From: a virus
Strand: one strand, 5' to 3'
DNA length: 48,558 bases
Virus record (IMG/VR): IMGVR_UViG_3300030393_000006
Coordinates: 1-48,558 of that record
Below, piece by piece: positions 6,908 through 13,776 of this stretch (positions are counted from its first letter, which is position 1; each line of letters starts with the position of its first letter). The notes under the pieces are model-generated. The model did no database searches. It worked only from the letters and a program-made list of their open reading frames with translations, and was not told the origin of the DNA. The translations under genes were made by a program, and so were the position numbers.

Positions 6908-7095
6908 TGTTCACCCTCCGAATATGGAGTTAAATTTGATGCTAATAGCCTTATCTTCCTAACCACTGGCTCAGGACTTAAATCTACATTAACTGTTGCG
7001 TATTTTTCGCACTTGCTATATTCGCAAAATTCTGCAATGTAGCTTGTGTATTTACCGCTATGGATCATAACGGAATCACCGTAACAATAGCGCAT
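6904..7095 (-). CDS. small phage protein, unknown
   Basis: 63 residues (MRYCYGDSVMIHSGKYTSYI...), beta-rich with three cysteines; could be a small SH3-like fold. AAGGGGAAT precedes the ATG. First gene after the nested promoter at 7115-7151. Confidence 0.6.
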   Translation of the reverse strand: MRYCYGDSVMIHSGKYTSYIAEFCEYSKCEKYATVNVDLSPEPVVRKIRLLASNLTPYSEGEQ

Positions 7096-7114
7096 TGTTT
7101 ATTCCCCTTAAAAT

Positions 7115-7151
7115 AAAACCCCAATTTAATAGTAAACTGGGGTTTTGTCAA
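7115..7151 (-). promoter_or_regulatory. class I promoter nested in a terminator hairpin
   Basis: Minus strand: AAATAATCG, TTGACA (7146-7151), 17 bases, TAAATT (7123-7128). AAAACCCCA in the spacer (7138-7146) pairs with TGGGGTTTT (7115-7123) beyond the -10, followed by ATTTTAAGGGG. It terminates RNA from 7491-7159 and starts the next unit. Confidence 0.7.
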
Positions 7152-7158
7152 CGATTAT

Positions 7159-7491
7159 TTAAATTAATTTAAAATGTTTGGCTATAGCGATTGCGTCATC
7201 TTTATTAAATCCTATGGTATCAGACGGCATTAAGTCGGAATCAAAGTCAAAGTTTATACGGCTTTTGTCTTTCGTGATAAAGTGATTAAAAATATCCTTA
7301 TCACTAAACTCGTGCTCGCTAATATCAAACGGCTTACGTGGGACTGGCTCATAATTATAAATGCTAGCAGCTTCATCCTCGCAAGCAACAAAAATAACCG
7401 GATGATTCTGAAGCGTAACCGACTTGACGACTTTGTAATGAGTCGCCCACTCTGGCGCATTATCAATTTCTTGTTGTGTTAGTTCGCGCAT
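7159..7491 (-). CDS. phage protein of the 'NAPEWATHY' type
   Basis: 110 residues. The N-terminal motif TQQEIDNAPEWATHYKVV is common at the start of small phage proteins of unknown function. The rest is acidic with alternating beta segments. It is last in the 9044-7159 unit, followed by the nested terminator/promoter. Biochemical role unknown. Confidence 0.65.
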   Translation of the reverse strand: MRELTQQEIDNAPEWATHYKVVKSVTLQNHPVIFVACEDEAASIYNYEPVPRKPFDISEHEFSDKDIFNHFITKDKSRINFDFDSDLMPSDTIGFNKDDAIAIAKHFKLI

Positions 7492-7513
7492 TTGATTCCT
7501 TTTTTTAATATTA

Positions 7514-7744
7514 TTAAAACTCTGAAAAACTCTTTATCACCCATTCGTTATTTGGCGCCTGTTCTTCACTTTTCGTTACTTCAACACTTGGGCGAGGGCA
7601 AAAATCAGGAACCCGCCAAAATGTGACTTTTTCTTGCTGGTAGTCGCAGTGGTGAGGGATTACATATCCCGTTTCACCACAACCAACAACTGACCATTTT
7701 TGTGATGGATCGAAACTTACTTTAGGGCAGTTTCCACAAGTCAA
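7514..7744 (-). CDS. small Cys-rich protein, probable zinc binder, premature stop near start
   Basis: 76 residues read from a TTG at 7742-7744 (LTCGNCPKVSF...). Cys-x2-Cys near the start and further Cys/His suggest a zinc ribbon. The natural ATG (7751-7753), with GGAGAAG upstream, is in the same frame but followed two codons later by TAA (7745-7747), which directly precedes the TTG. Either translation restarts at TTG or the gene has suffered a nonsense change. Confidence 0.55.
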   Translation of the reverse strand: MTCGNCPKVSFDPSQKWSVVGCGETGYVIPHHCDYQQEKVTFWRVPDFCPRPSVEVTKSEEQAPNNEWVIKSFSEF

Positions 7745-7764
7745 TTAAGACATATTTACTTCTC

Positions 7765-7986
7765 CTAACGATTGGTTATTTGGACTTGTAGCGCCCAAGA
7801 TTCACCACGTAATAACATGCTTGTGATGAAGTATTTGTTTTGACGTTTATTGATAATGACCTCTTCATTGCCATCAACTTTGATTATTTCTTTAACCGTT
7901 GTTCTTTGGTCGTCACTAGTTGATTTACCAATAATCGTTATTTCGTCCCCAACTTCTAACTGGTTTTCACCTGTTACAATAATCAT
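7765..7986 (-). CDS. small beta-rich phage protein, unknown
   Basis: 73 residues (MIIVTGENQLEVGDEITIIG...), almost entirely alternating beta-strand-like, compatible with an OB or SH3-like fold. TTAGGAAAAGTC precedes the ATG, a leader shared by neighbouring genes at 8823 and 9044. No recognised family. Confidence 0.6.
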   Translation of the reverse strand: MIIVTGENQLEVGDEITIIGKSTSDDQRTTVKEIIKVDGNEEVIINKRQNKYFITSMLLRGESWALQVQITNR

Positions 7987-7997
7987 GATGACTTTTC

Positions 7998-8240
7998 CTA
8001 ATTCATTGTTTGCTGCTGATAGTTTTCAAGTTCTAGCAACTCGGCCTCTCTTGCATAACGAACGGTAGGGTAACGCTCGGTAAAGGTCTGGCTATGTCCG
8101 CAGTTATCGCAAGAGTGCTCAAACTTTGCCGGGCTAGACATTAACATTGAATTACCGTTTGGCCTGTAATAGCCTTTGCTGCATTCATCGCACCGATAAT
8201 CAACTTGTATCGGACGTAGCGGGGTTTGCTCTCTAGGCAT
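7998..8240 (-). CDS. small zinc-ribbon protein
   Basis: 80 residues with two Cys-x2-Cys pairs, CDEC at about 17-20 and CDNC at about 44-47, the classic four-cysteine zinc ribbon. A helical Glu/Gln-rich tail follows. Probably a nucleic-acid or protein-binding adaptor; the target is unknown. Confidence 0.65.
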   Translation of the reverse strand: MPREQTPLRPIQVDYRCDECSKGYYRPNGNSMLMSSPAKFEHSCDNCGHSQTFTERYPTVRYAREAELLELENYQQQTMN

Positions 8241-8304
8241 AATTATTCCTCTTCCTAATGATTTGTTTTACTACTGACAACGCCGCAATGAAGCGGCTGT
8301 AAAT

Positions 8305-8499
8305 CTAGTGTTGATGCTTTATAACTTTTCGGCCATTTGCTGTGACTTTATTACTAACAATGCCGTCAATTTCCATTTGCTCTATCGCTCTCACTGCTCT
8401 GTTGTAGCCCCATTTGAAATGCCTTTGTACTTTCGTAGGAGTGCAGTTTTCTAAAGTTTTAGTAAATGCAACAACGTCTTCATAATATTTATCTTTCAC
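8305..8499 (-). CDS. FtsK-gamma-like winged-helix DNA-binding protein
   Basis: 64 residues from a GTG (8497-8499) with GGGGAAAAG upstream. The sequence TPTKVQRHFKWGYNRAVRAI followed by EQMEIDGIVS and NGRKV matches the FtsK gamma domain: S/T..QR.F..GYNRA...IE.ME..GIVS....G.R.V. In FtsK this winged helix reads KOPS sites and contacts XerD. Here the domain stands alone, without motor. It may bind a specific short DNA sequence or interfere with host FtsK; this is inference. Confidence 0.75.
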   Translation of the reverse strand: MKDKYYEDVVAFTKTLENCTPTKVQRHFKWGYNRAVRAIEQMEIDGIVSNKVTANGRKVIKHQH

Positions 8500-8517
8500 G
8501 ATTACTTTTCCCCGAAA

Positions 8518-8823
8518 CTATTTATTGAGTAAAATGCCAAGTTCATTAAGCCCGGCATAATCATTAATTGTTAGCTTACCTACCTGCGGCATTACATCAT
8601 CATATAAAGCCTTTGCTAATGACTTTAAGCGCTCATAATCCTGTGCGCTTTTATGTTGCTGTAATTCATCATTCGAAACCCATGCAGTGCATTGATTCGA
8701 ACCATGGCCGTATTCTTGGCACTCTAAATCATCACAAGACCCTATAAATCCCTGCAATCCGCAATGTTGACAATCATCATCACCGGGCTTGCAATGTGTG
8801 CATTCTCTTATCTTTCTAGCCAT
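8518..8823 (-). CDS. Cys-rich zinc-binding phage protein
   Basis: 101 residues from the ATG at 8821-8823 (AGGAAAAGTCC upstream). MARKIRECTHCKPGDDDCQH carries CTHC and CQHC pairs, followed by more cysteines (GSCDDLECQEYG), suggesting one or two zinc sites. The C-terminal half is helical. Short proteins of this kind recur in phage early regions; function unknown. Confidence 0.6.
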   Translation of the reverse strand: MARKIRECTHCKPGDDDCQHCGLQGFIGSCDDLECQEYGHGSNQCTAWVSNDELQQHKSAQDYERLKSLAKALYDDVMPQVGKLTINDYAGLNELGILLNK

Positions 8824-8843
8824 TGGACTTTTCCTAATTAGAT

Positions 8844-9044
8844 TTATTCTTCTGACCATTCGACAAATGCAATACCATCATCACAACTTATAACGCCTTT
8901 GTTGTCGCATTGCTGACAAGTAACCTCGTCACCATCATAAAGTAGTTCACCATGACCGCGTTCAGTTTCAACTCTATGAGGTTTATCTTCTGTTGAGCCG
9001 CATCGTTCACAGCTACCTAACCAAGTTATATTTAATGTTTTCAT
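8844..9044 (-). CDS. small zinc-ribbon protein
   Basis: 66 residues with CERC (about 11-14) and CQQC (about 43-46), a four-Cys ribbon, and an acidic C-terminus. First gene after the class I promoter at 9082-9110. One of three adjacent Cys-rich small proteins (8240, 8823, 9044), perhaps an expanded family. Confidence 0.65.
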   Translation of the reverse strand: MKTLNITWLGSCERCGSTEDKPHRVETERGHGELLYDGDEVTCQQCDNKGVISCDDGIAFVEWSEE

Positions 9045-9081
9045 TGTTTCGACTTTTCCTAACGTTATTTAATGAACACCC

Positions 9082-9110
9082 ATGCTACCCATTTACGACG
9101 CAGGCGTCAA
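9082..9110 (-). promoter_or_regulatory. class I promoter
   Basis: Minus strand: AAAGTAACTG, TTGACG (9105-9110), 17 bases, TAGCAT (9082-9087), upstream of the gene at 9044. Confidence 0.6.
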
Positions 9111-9161
9111 CAGTTACTTTAAATAATTTGCTAAAAATCTCTATCAGTTATTTCGACTTCT

Positions 9162-9299
9162 CTAGAGGCCTCTGTAGCGCGCTTTAATGCCTCTTTTTGC
9201 CTTGCTGCGACTACTTGCATCAACAGCATTGTTTAGGCGCCGTGACGCCTCGTTAAACGCATTACGAGCTAAATATAGCTCTTTATCTAAGTTATTCAT
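9162..9299 (-). CDS. small basic protein, unknown
   Basis: 45 residues (MNNLDKELYLARNAFNEASR...), strongly basic helical C-terminus. AAAGG lies six bases before the ATG at 9297-9299. A shorter overlapping frame from an ATG at about 9228 gives a helical 29-residue peptide (MQVVAARQKEALKRATEASR...) ending further downstream; which frame is used, or whether a frameshift joins them, cannot be decided here. Confidence 0.45.
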   Translation of the reverse strand: MNNLDKELYLARNAFNEASRRLNNAVDASSRSKAKRGIKARYRGL

Positions 9300-9315
9300 A
9301 ATATACCTTTATGTT

Positions 9316-9362
9316 GTCAACATTTTGACGCTTTTACATACGAAAGCGTCAACTTTTTGACG
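9316..9362. promoter_or_regulatory. paired palindromic operator candidate
   Basis: GTCAACATTTTGACG (9316-9330) and GTCAACTTTTTGACG (9348-9362) are two copies of one 15-base palindrome, 32 bases apart, about three helical turns. The interval adds a 10-base inverted repeat around 9333-9352. No -10 is properly spaced, so these look like protein-binding sites rather than promoters. Confidence 0.55.
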
Positions 9363-9440
9363 TTATATTAATATAAGCGCCGCAATAATAACGCACACTA
9401 TAATTCCAATGTTTTCGTTTAGAAATTCCAACATGTTCAC
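9363..9440 (-). CDS. 25-residue membrane micropeptide
   Basis: GTG at 9438-9440 overlaps the stop of the upstream gene and is preceded by a near-consensus GGAGGTG. The peptide MNMLEFLNENIGIIVCVIIA ends ALILI: a short polar head and one membrane helix. Such single-span peptides can act as holin-like or toxin-like inhibitors of membrane enzymes. Too short to assign, but the ribosome-binding site is strong. Confidence 0.5.
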   Translation of the reverse strand: MNMLEFLNENIGIIVCVIIAALILI

Positions 9441-9904
9441 TTATTCACCTCCTGCCACTCTCGCAACTCTTCAATGCTTATTTTGCTGTCTTTCCATCGG
9501 TCTGCGGACAGGCATGGCATAAAACCAGATGACAGCACATTACCTCTATTATCAAACCACCCGTCCTGTGCGTTACCTTGAATGCTGATTACGCCGTAAA
9601 TATCGAAAACCATTGCATCAGGCATATCTTTTAGCCAAGGGCGCTTGTCGACTTTTGATACCATATCAACACAGCAATGACTATTGTTTTCGCCTTTATT
9701 GTTATACAGACCAGTAAACCCACCGTGTTTGGTATCAGTAAATACATATCTAAAATCACCGCTAGAGGCAATAAAAACGCATTCAAGTTTGTTTTCATTT
9801 GCATCCAAATACTCATCACCAACTTTTGTATTACTTAAATCAAGTTTGTTTCCGTTTGCGTCTAAATACCAGTCCCCAACTTTCGCATTACTTAAATCAA
9901 TCAT
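9437..9904 (-). CDS. phage protein with N-terminal tandem repeat, unknown
   Basis: 155 residues. The first 36 are a tandem duplication: DLSNAKVGDWYLDANGNKL then DLSNTKVGDEYLDANENKL, encoded by adjacent 54-base units. The remainder is an aromatic, beta-rich domain. The repeated motif resembles the small 'L...KVGD.Y.D..G.K' modules in phage proteins of unknown function. First part of an upstream-overlapping unit 10943-9437. Confidence 0.6.
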   Translation of the reverse strand: MIDLSNAKVGDWYLDANGNKLDLSNTKVGDEYLDANENKLECVFIASSGDFRYVFTDTKHGGFTGLYNNKGENNSHCCVDMVSKVDKRPWLKDMPDAMVFDIYGVISIQGNAQDGWFDNRGNVLSSGFMPCLSADRWKDSKISIEELREWQEVNK

Positions 9905-9915
9905 TTTGTTTCTCC

Positions 9916-10215
9916 CTACCCAATAAGCTTGAAGTTAAGACCTAAAACATCGCTATAATTAATGCCGATTTTATTACAAATAAACTCTATAAGCGCTTTA
10001 GTGTCTTCGTTGTGATAAATTAAAACACCACTAAAATCCCCATCAAAATCACGCAGTACAGTGTGATTGTCTTGCCACTTTTCGCTTGCAAGGTCGTCAT
10101 TGTCGTCAAGATCTGGCGATCCATTTAGAAACTCATCAATTTTAGCGCCAAGGAACCTATGAGATGTGTTGAAGTCGATTTCATACCACTGTTCTATAAT
10201 TTTTTTATGCTTCAT
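9916..10215 (-). CDS. acidic phage protein, unknown
   Basis: 99 residues, starts MKHKKIIEQWYEIDF; the middle is very acidic (SPDLDDNDDLASEKW). GGAGAAACAAA precedes the ATG. Shares the MKHKK start with the neighbour at 10581, perhaps reflecting a duplicated start region. No recognised domain. Confidence 0.6.
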   Translation of the reverse strand: MKHKKIIEQWYEIDFNTSHRFLGAKIDEFLNGSPDLDDNDDLASEKWQDNHTVLRDFDGDFSGVLIYHNEDTKALIEFICNKIGINYSDVLGLNFKLIG

Positions 10216-10373
10216 TTTGTTTCTCCATTTTTACCGGTAAGTTCACCCTGCAACCTTAACACTTCGCGCCTTGATTGCAAGATTAATTTTTTAAGCTTAT
10301 CAATTTTATCTAGTTGTGCAGTTATCTTTTGCTGTATAAGTGCGTTGCTTGCGTACGGTAGTTTATCTCTCAT
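10212..10373 (-). CDS. small coiled-coil protein, unknown
   Basis: 53 residues from the ATG at 10371-10373 (MRDKLPYASNALIQQKITAQ...), continuing as a leucine/lysine heptad helix. ATGA overlaps the start of the next gene. No known family. Confidence 0.55.
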   Translation of the reverse strand: MRDKLPYASNALIQQKITAQLDKIDKLKKLILQSRREVLRLQGELTGKNGETK

Positions 10374-10374
10374 T

Positions 10375-10581
10375 TTAATTGCTCCACGCCTTGTACTCCT
10401 CAAGAATTAGCTTTCTTGCATAATCGTAATTTAGACCTTTGGCGCTAATTAATTTTACTTTTCTAAACATAAACCATTTATTTAAGTTAACTACAGCGCT
10501 AATGTAATTTCCACCTGTAAATATTTCTACTAATGTTCCATCTCCGTAAGGCTCAAAAAAAACACATTTTTTATGCTTCAT
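10375..10581 (-). CDS. small phage protein, unknown
   Basis: 68 residues (MKHKKCVFFEPYGDGTLVEI...), mixed beta N-terminus and helical C-terminus (YARKLILEEYKAWSN). GGAGGGTAAG precedes the ATG, which overlaps the stop of the upstream gene by one base. No recognised family. Confidence 0.6.
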   Translation of the reverse strand: MKHKKCVFFEPYGDGTLVEIFTGGNYISAVVNLNKWFMFRKVKLISAKGLNYDYARKLILEEYKAWSN

Positions 10582-10943
10582 TACTTACCCTCCAGTCTAG
10601 CAACGACCGCCTTAGCTCTAGCTAACTCTTTTTTGTCACGATCAGCTTGCAACTTAGCTGCATTTTCTGGAGAGTTACGCTCGTTTGATTCCGCTAGTAG
10701 TATGTTTAGTTCGGTGATTGTTTCGTCAACCCACTCTTCGACGTATGCGCTTTCGTGCTCATCGATGTAAATTGAAAACAGCTCATCATTGATGCTCATT
10801 GAATCATAACCGTCCTCATATACAATCAGCTCAATATAACCACTATGTGAATCATACTGAAAAAATAAATCGAAAGTTTCACTACTATTCTCAACGCACC
10901 ATTGCGCCAGTTTTGCTATTGATTGTGCTTTTGTTGGGTTCAT
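10581..10943 (-). CDS. acidic phage protein, unknown
   Basis: 120 residues. An acidic N-terminal half (about 20 Asp/Glu) precedes a C-terminal basic helix (KLQADRDKKELARAKAVVAR). First gene of the leftward half, reading from the class I promoter at 10984-11011. Acidic DNA-mimic-like character is possible but not demonstrable from sequence. Confidence 0.6.
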   Translation of the reverse strand: MNPTKAQSIAKLAQWCVENSSETFDLFFQYDSHSGYIELIVYEDGYDSMSINDELFSIYIDEHESAYVEEWVDETITELNILLAESNERNSPENAAKLQADRDKKELARAKAVVARLEGK

Positions 10944-10983
10944 TTTATTTCCCTTTGGTTAGTTGTTTCGTTTAATTGGTTCC

Positions 10984-11011
10984 ATCTTACCTTATTGGTT
11001 GGAGGTGTCAA
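10984..11011 (-). promoter_or_regulatory. class I promoter, first leftward
   Basis: Minus strand: TATAACCG, TTGACA (11006-11011), 16 bases, TAAGAT (10984-10989), followed by a 40-base leader to the ATG at 10943. Confidence 0.7.
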
Positions 11012-11029
11012 CGGTTATATTGAAATAAA

Positions 11030-11560
11030 TGGGATTATTTTGTGATACTACCGCTGGTTGACCAGCGGTGCCCAGTTTTTTCAAGAAAATAATCATTATA
11101 AATCAATGGTTTATTGGTTTTTGGTAAAATTCTGGGAAGTTAACCCCAGTTTTTGGACAGTTTTTTTCTCTTACATTTCAATGCCTTAAGTCGCTTTTTT
11201 CACTTTCTGGGGATTCTGGGGAGTGATAGTAAAATATCGACATGCCACCCCCTATATATTTTCTTTAATATATATAGGTTAAAAAATAGTTTATCTCCCA
11301 GTTTTTTTTATGGTCAACCAGTTATTCAATTTTTTATTTTTTTGTCCCCAGATTCCCCACTTTTGGCATTTTTGCGCAAAAAATGAACAAAACACCCCTT
11401 GAAAGCCATTGGATACGTTAAAAAAAATTTAAAAAACTGGGGATTGAATTCCCCACTTTGTCCCCAGAAGTTGAGTTTCTGGGGAATTAATTTGTCGTTT
11501 CTGGTGCTTTTAGTGTCACTTTCTGGGCGCTTTCTTTTGCTGTTGTTGTACAACGTTAAA
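11030..11560. other. candidate replication origin: iteron-like CTGGGGA repeats, AT-rich
   Basis: About 650 bases without a convincing gene between the divergent halves. CTGGGGA or its complement TCCCCA(G) occurs at 11207, 11216, 11345, 11354, 11437, 11450, 11461 and 11479, with near-copies at 11132, 11143, 11294 and 11522. Long A/T runs, a palindrome CCTATATAT...ATATATAGG (11251-11278) that could unwind easily, and CCGCTGG-TTGA-CCAGCGG (11051-11068) add structure. This is the layout of an iteron origin; binding protein unknown, with 11600 or 11785 products as candidates. Confidence 0.55.
11051..11068. repeat. perfect hairpin CCGCTGG/CCAGCGG
   Basis: Seven-base stem with a TTGA loop. Its core CTGGTTGACC recurs in inverted form at 11312-11321 (GGTCAACCAG). 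Confidence 0.6.
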
Positions 11561-11574
11561 CAATGATGTATAGT
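11546..11574 (+). promoter_or_regulatory. promoter of the replication operon
   Basis: TTGTAC (11546-11551), 17 bases, TATAGT (11569-11574). The -35 sits in the perfect palindrome GTTGTACAAC (11545-11554), a possible operator. The ATG at 11600 has AAGGGGGG upstream. Confidence 0.55.
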
Positions 11575-11599
11575 CTCACCTTGTCGAAAGGGGGGTAAA

Positions 11600-11785
11600 A
11601 TGAATTACAGACAATATATACAATCCATAATTAGCAAAACGTCAGTGGGTGACACCCTGATTGTTGATGTTCAAGGCAAATCAAAGGGCGTTGTTCGCAT
11701 GACTATAGATAGGTGCAAAGGCGATATGGTATTTAAGACCTTAGTTGGCATTGATGGTGAGTTTTTAGTTAAGAGGGTCAAGTAG
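11600..11785 (+). CDS. small protein leading the replication operon
   Basis: 61 residues (MNYRQYIQSIISKTSVGDTL...), followed by beta-rich basic sequence (VQGKSKGVVRMTIDRCKGD). Strong ribosome-binding site. Its position next to the putative origin and overlap with the DUF3987 gene suggest a DNA-binding or regulatory protein, but no HTH is visible. Confidence 0.55.
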   Translation: MNYRQYIQSIISKTSVGDTLIVDVQGKSKGVVRMTIDRCKGDMVFKTLVGIDGEFLVKRVK

Positions 11786-13329
11786 TGAATGAGCTAATGA
11801 ATGAGCTTGGCGCTTTAGGCGTTACGGAAGTCGAAGGGCAATTAGGCGTAGTAAAGGCAAGACTAAAGGCAAAGCAAATAGTACCTGCTGTTATATGGCC
11901 TGATTATTCGCCAAAGGAGCTTGAGGATACTGATTATGATGACGTTAACCTAGTTAACGATACCGACAATGATATTCTGTCGAGAATGTCGCGCGAAATT
12001 TCGGAGCGCATCCAGTTCCCTATAAACACGGTTTATATACACGGGTTAGCGGTAATTGCTAGTGCAATGGTCAAGGGTTTTCGCTACGAATACAACGATG
12101 AAGAAGTTGTTTCAATATACAGCGTTACAGGTCAGCCTCCGTCTACTGGCAAATCTGGCGTTCATAATGCGTTCTCAAAGCCAATACGCGTCGCATTTAG
12201 CCATTACAATGACAACCAGCAAGTTAAGCGCGACATCATAACCCGCGACATAAAGACAAAAAAAGAAGCGCTAAAATCAGAGCATGAAAATGCAATACCT
12301 GAGATTATGCGTGAGATAGTTGATCTAGAAAGAAAACTAGAGCAGACGCCAATATATAACTACTGTGTTTCGGACGCTACGCCAGAGGCTCTTGTTCAAG
12401 GTGCACTAGCTCGCGGAGGCATGTTTAACGTAATGTCAGACGAAGGTAGCGCAATAGAATCGGTGCTTGGTAATCTTTACGGTAACGGCGGCGTGGTCAA
12501 CACGGAGGGTATTCTTCATGGCTGGGATAACGGGTTTTGTTCTATATCAAGGAAAAGTACTGGCGATATAAAAGGTCACGTTAGAGGTTGCGTGGCTGTA
12601 CTGGCTCAAGGAAATACGGTTAAATCAATATTAGATGCAGCGGCTAACGGGAACGGTGTAGCAGAACGCTTTTTCTTGCTAAAAGAACCTTGGGCTTTTG
12701 GCGAAAGAAATAGACGAAAAAGAAGTCGGAAGCCAATAGATAAATCACTACACGCTGAATACGCTAACTTAGTTACAAAGCTAGTAAATTGTGACGATAT
12801 TGTATTTACGTTTAATGATGAATCAATTGATCTAATTGACGACCTACTTGAATATTACGAGCCGTTTTTAGCGCAGGGGCAGAAGTACGGAAACCCAATG
12901 ATGCAAGGTGTTGTTGGCAAGGCCGATAAACGCATCTGTAAAGTTGCCTGTGTTTTGCACGTTGCCAAAAACTGGAATGCGAACGGCGGCGGTACAGTAG
13001 TTGATACTGAGTGCGTAGCTAAGGCCATCGATATTTGTAAGCAAATGCTAGTAGCTTATGAGAAAACGGCTATTACAAGCGGTTACATCGGCGAAGTGGC
13101 TGAGTGCCAAGCGGTAGTTGAAGAAATAACAAAGATGGCGCAAAAAGGCAAAAAAGATTTTGTTTGCAGCGAGATGAACAACAAATTTAAGCGCGGATCT
13201 GTTTTTGGTGAACAACCAAGCCTATCAAAACACATTCGTGAAAAGGTAATTCCAAAGCTTGAGCAGGCTGGATACTGCGCCGCAATCGGCAAGCGAATTT
13301 ATATCAATCCGAAACTAAAAGGCGGGTAA
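11785..13329 (+). CDS. DUF3987-family helicase/primase-like ATPase
   Basis: 514 residues from a GTG overlapping the previous stop. Typical DUF3987 layout: N-terminal linker with acidic residues, a Walker A loop GQPPSTGKS (about 116-124), a central ATPase core with an acidic SDEG (about 217-220), and a C-terminal helical segment (IVFTFNDESIDLI ... ICKVACVLHVA). These proteins accompany primases in phage and plasmid replication and are thought to act as replicative helicases. With no phage polymerase, it likely recruits host machinery. A diverged copy of its C-terminal segment sits in the GIY-YIG gene at 13773. Confidence 0.8.
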   Translation: MNELMNELGALGVTEVEGQLGVVKARLKAKQIVPAVIWPDYSPKELEDTDYDDVNLVNDTDNDILSRMSREISERIQFPINTVYIHGLAVIASAMVKGFRYEYNDEEVVSIYSVTGQPPSTGKSGVHNAFSKPIRVAFSHYNDNQQVKRDIITRDIKTKKEALKSEHENAIPEIMREIVDLERKLEQTPIYNYCVSDATPEALVQGALARGGMFNVMSDEGSAIESVLGNLYGNGGVVNTEGILHGWDNGFCSISRKSTGDIKGHVRGCVAVLAQGNTVKSILDAAANGNGVAERFFLLKEPWAFGERNRRKRSRKPIDKSLHAEYANLVTKLVNCDDIVFTFNDESIDLIDDLLEYYEPFLAQGQKYGNPMMQGVVGKADKRICKVACVLHVAKNWNANGGGTVVDTECVAKAIDICKQMLVAYEKTAITSGYIGEVAECQAVVEEITKMAQKGKKDFVCSEMNNKFKRGSVFGEQPSLSKHIREKVIPKLEQAGYCAAIGKRIYINPKLKGG

Positions 13330-13776
13330 ATGGTTATATTTAGCGATTTAACAAATGATGACTGGATAGAGATTGCAACGATAAACATGCCTCCAAGTCT
13401 TGAAATGCAAGTTAAGCAGGAGATAAGAATTAGAGCTAACAATGACTACGGGATTCATTTTGATGAGCGTGGGTATGTTGTGAAGGCGTTTTTTAGTGGG
13501 TCGAACCGAGAAGTTTACGGTTTTGATAGCGCAGAGTCAGCTAAGGACTATTTGCTATCAAATCACTACGCAAGCTTGTTGGCTGAAATTAAATACCCGT
13601 CTGTTCGTGGTGACTGGCGCGGATTTAGTGACGCGGAAATGGTTAAAATAAAATCCATAATGCCAAAAAATATCGCTGATTTAATGGAGGTGTACGCACC
13701 TAATTACCGCGATGCAAAAAAAGCAACTAGTGAGTTTATTAATTTTAAAAACAAATTATTGGAGAAAATCAAATGA
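13330..13776 (+). CDS. replication-region protein, unknown
   Basis: 148 residues, starts at the base after the DUF3987 stop. Mixed alpha/beta, with a tyrosine/aspartate-rich middle and helical C-terminus (YRDAKKATSEFINFKNKLLE). No recognised domain. Co-directional, adjacent to helicase, so probably a replication accessory. Confidence 0.55.
   Translation: MVIFSDLTNDDWIEIATINMPPSLEMQVKQEIRIRANNDYGIHFDERGYVVKAFFSGSNREVYGFDSAESAKDYLLSNHYASLLAEIKYPSVRGDWRGFSDAEMVKIKSIMPKNIADLMEVYAPNYRDAKKATSEFINFKNKLLEKIK

Noticed and set aside
9300-9365. A class I promoter at TTGACA (9315-9320) or TTGACG (9347-9352)
   Set aside because: No -10 lies at 16-18 bases; TATATT is only eight bases away, so the TTGAC motifs are better explained as operator palindromes.
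11153-11553. Open frames of 75-77 codons on both strands in the origin region
   Set aside because: They run through A/T-rich repeats, lack ribosome-binding sites and have low-complexity translation; the iteron pattern explains the sequence better.
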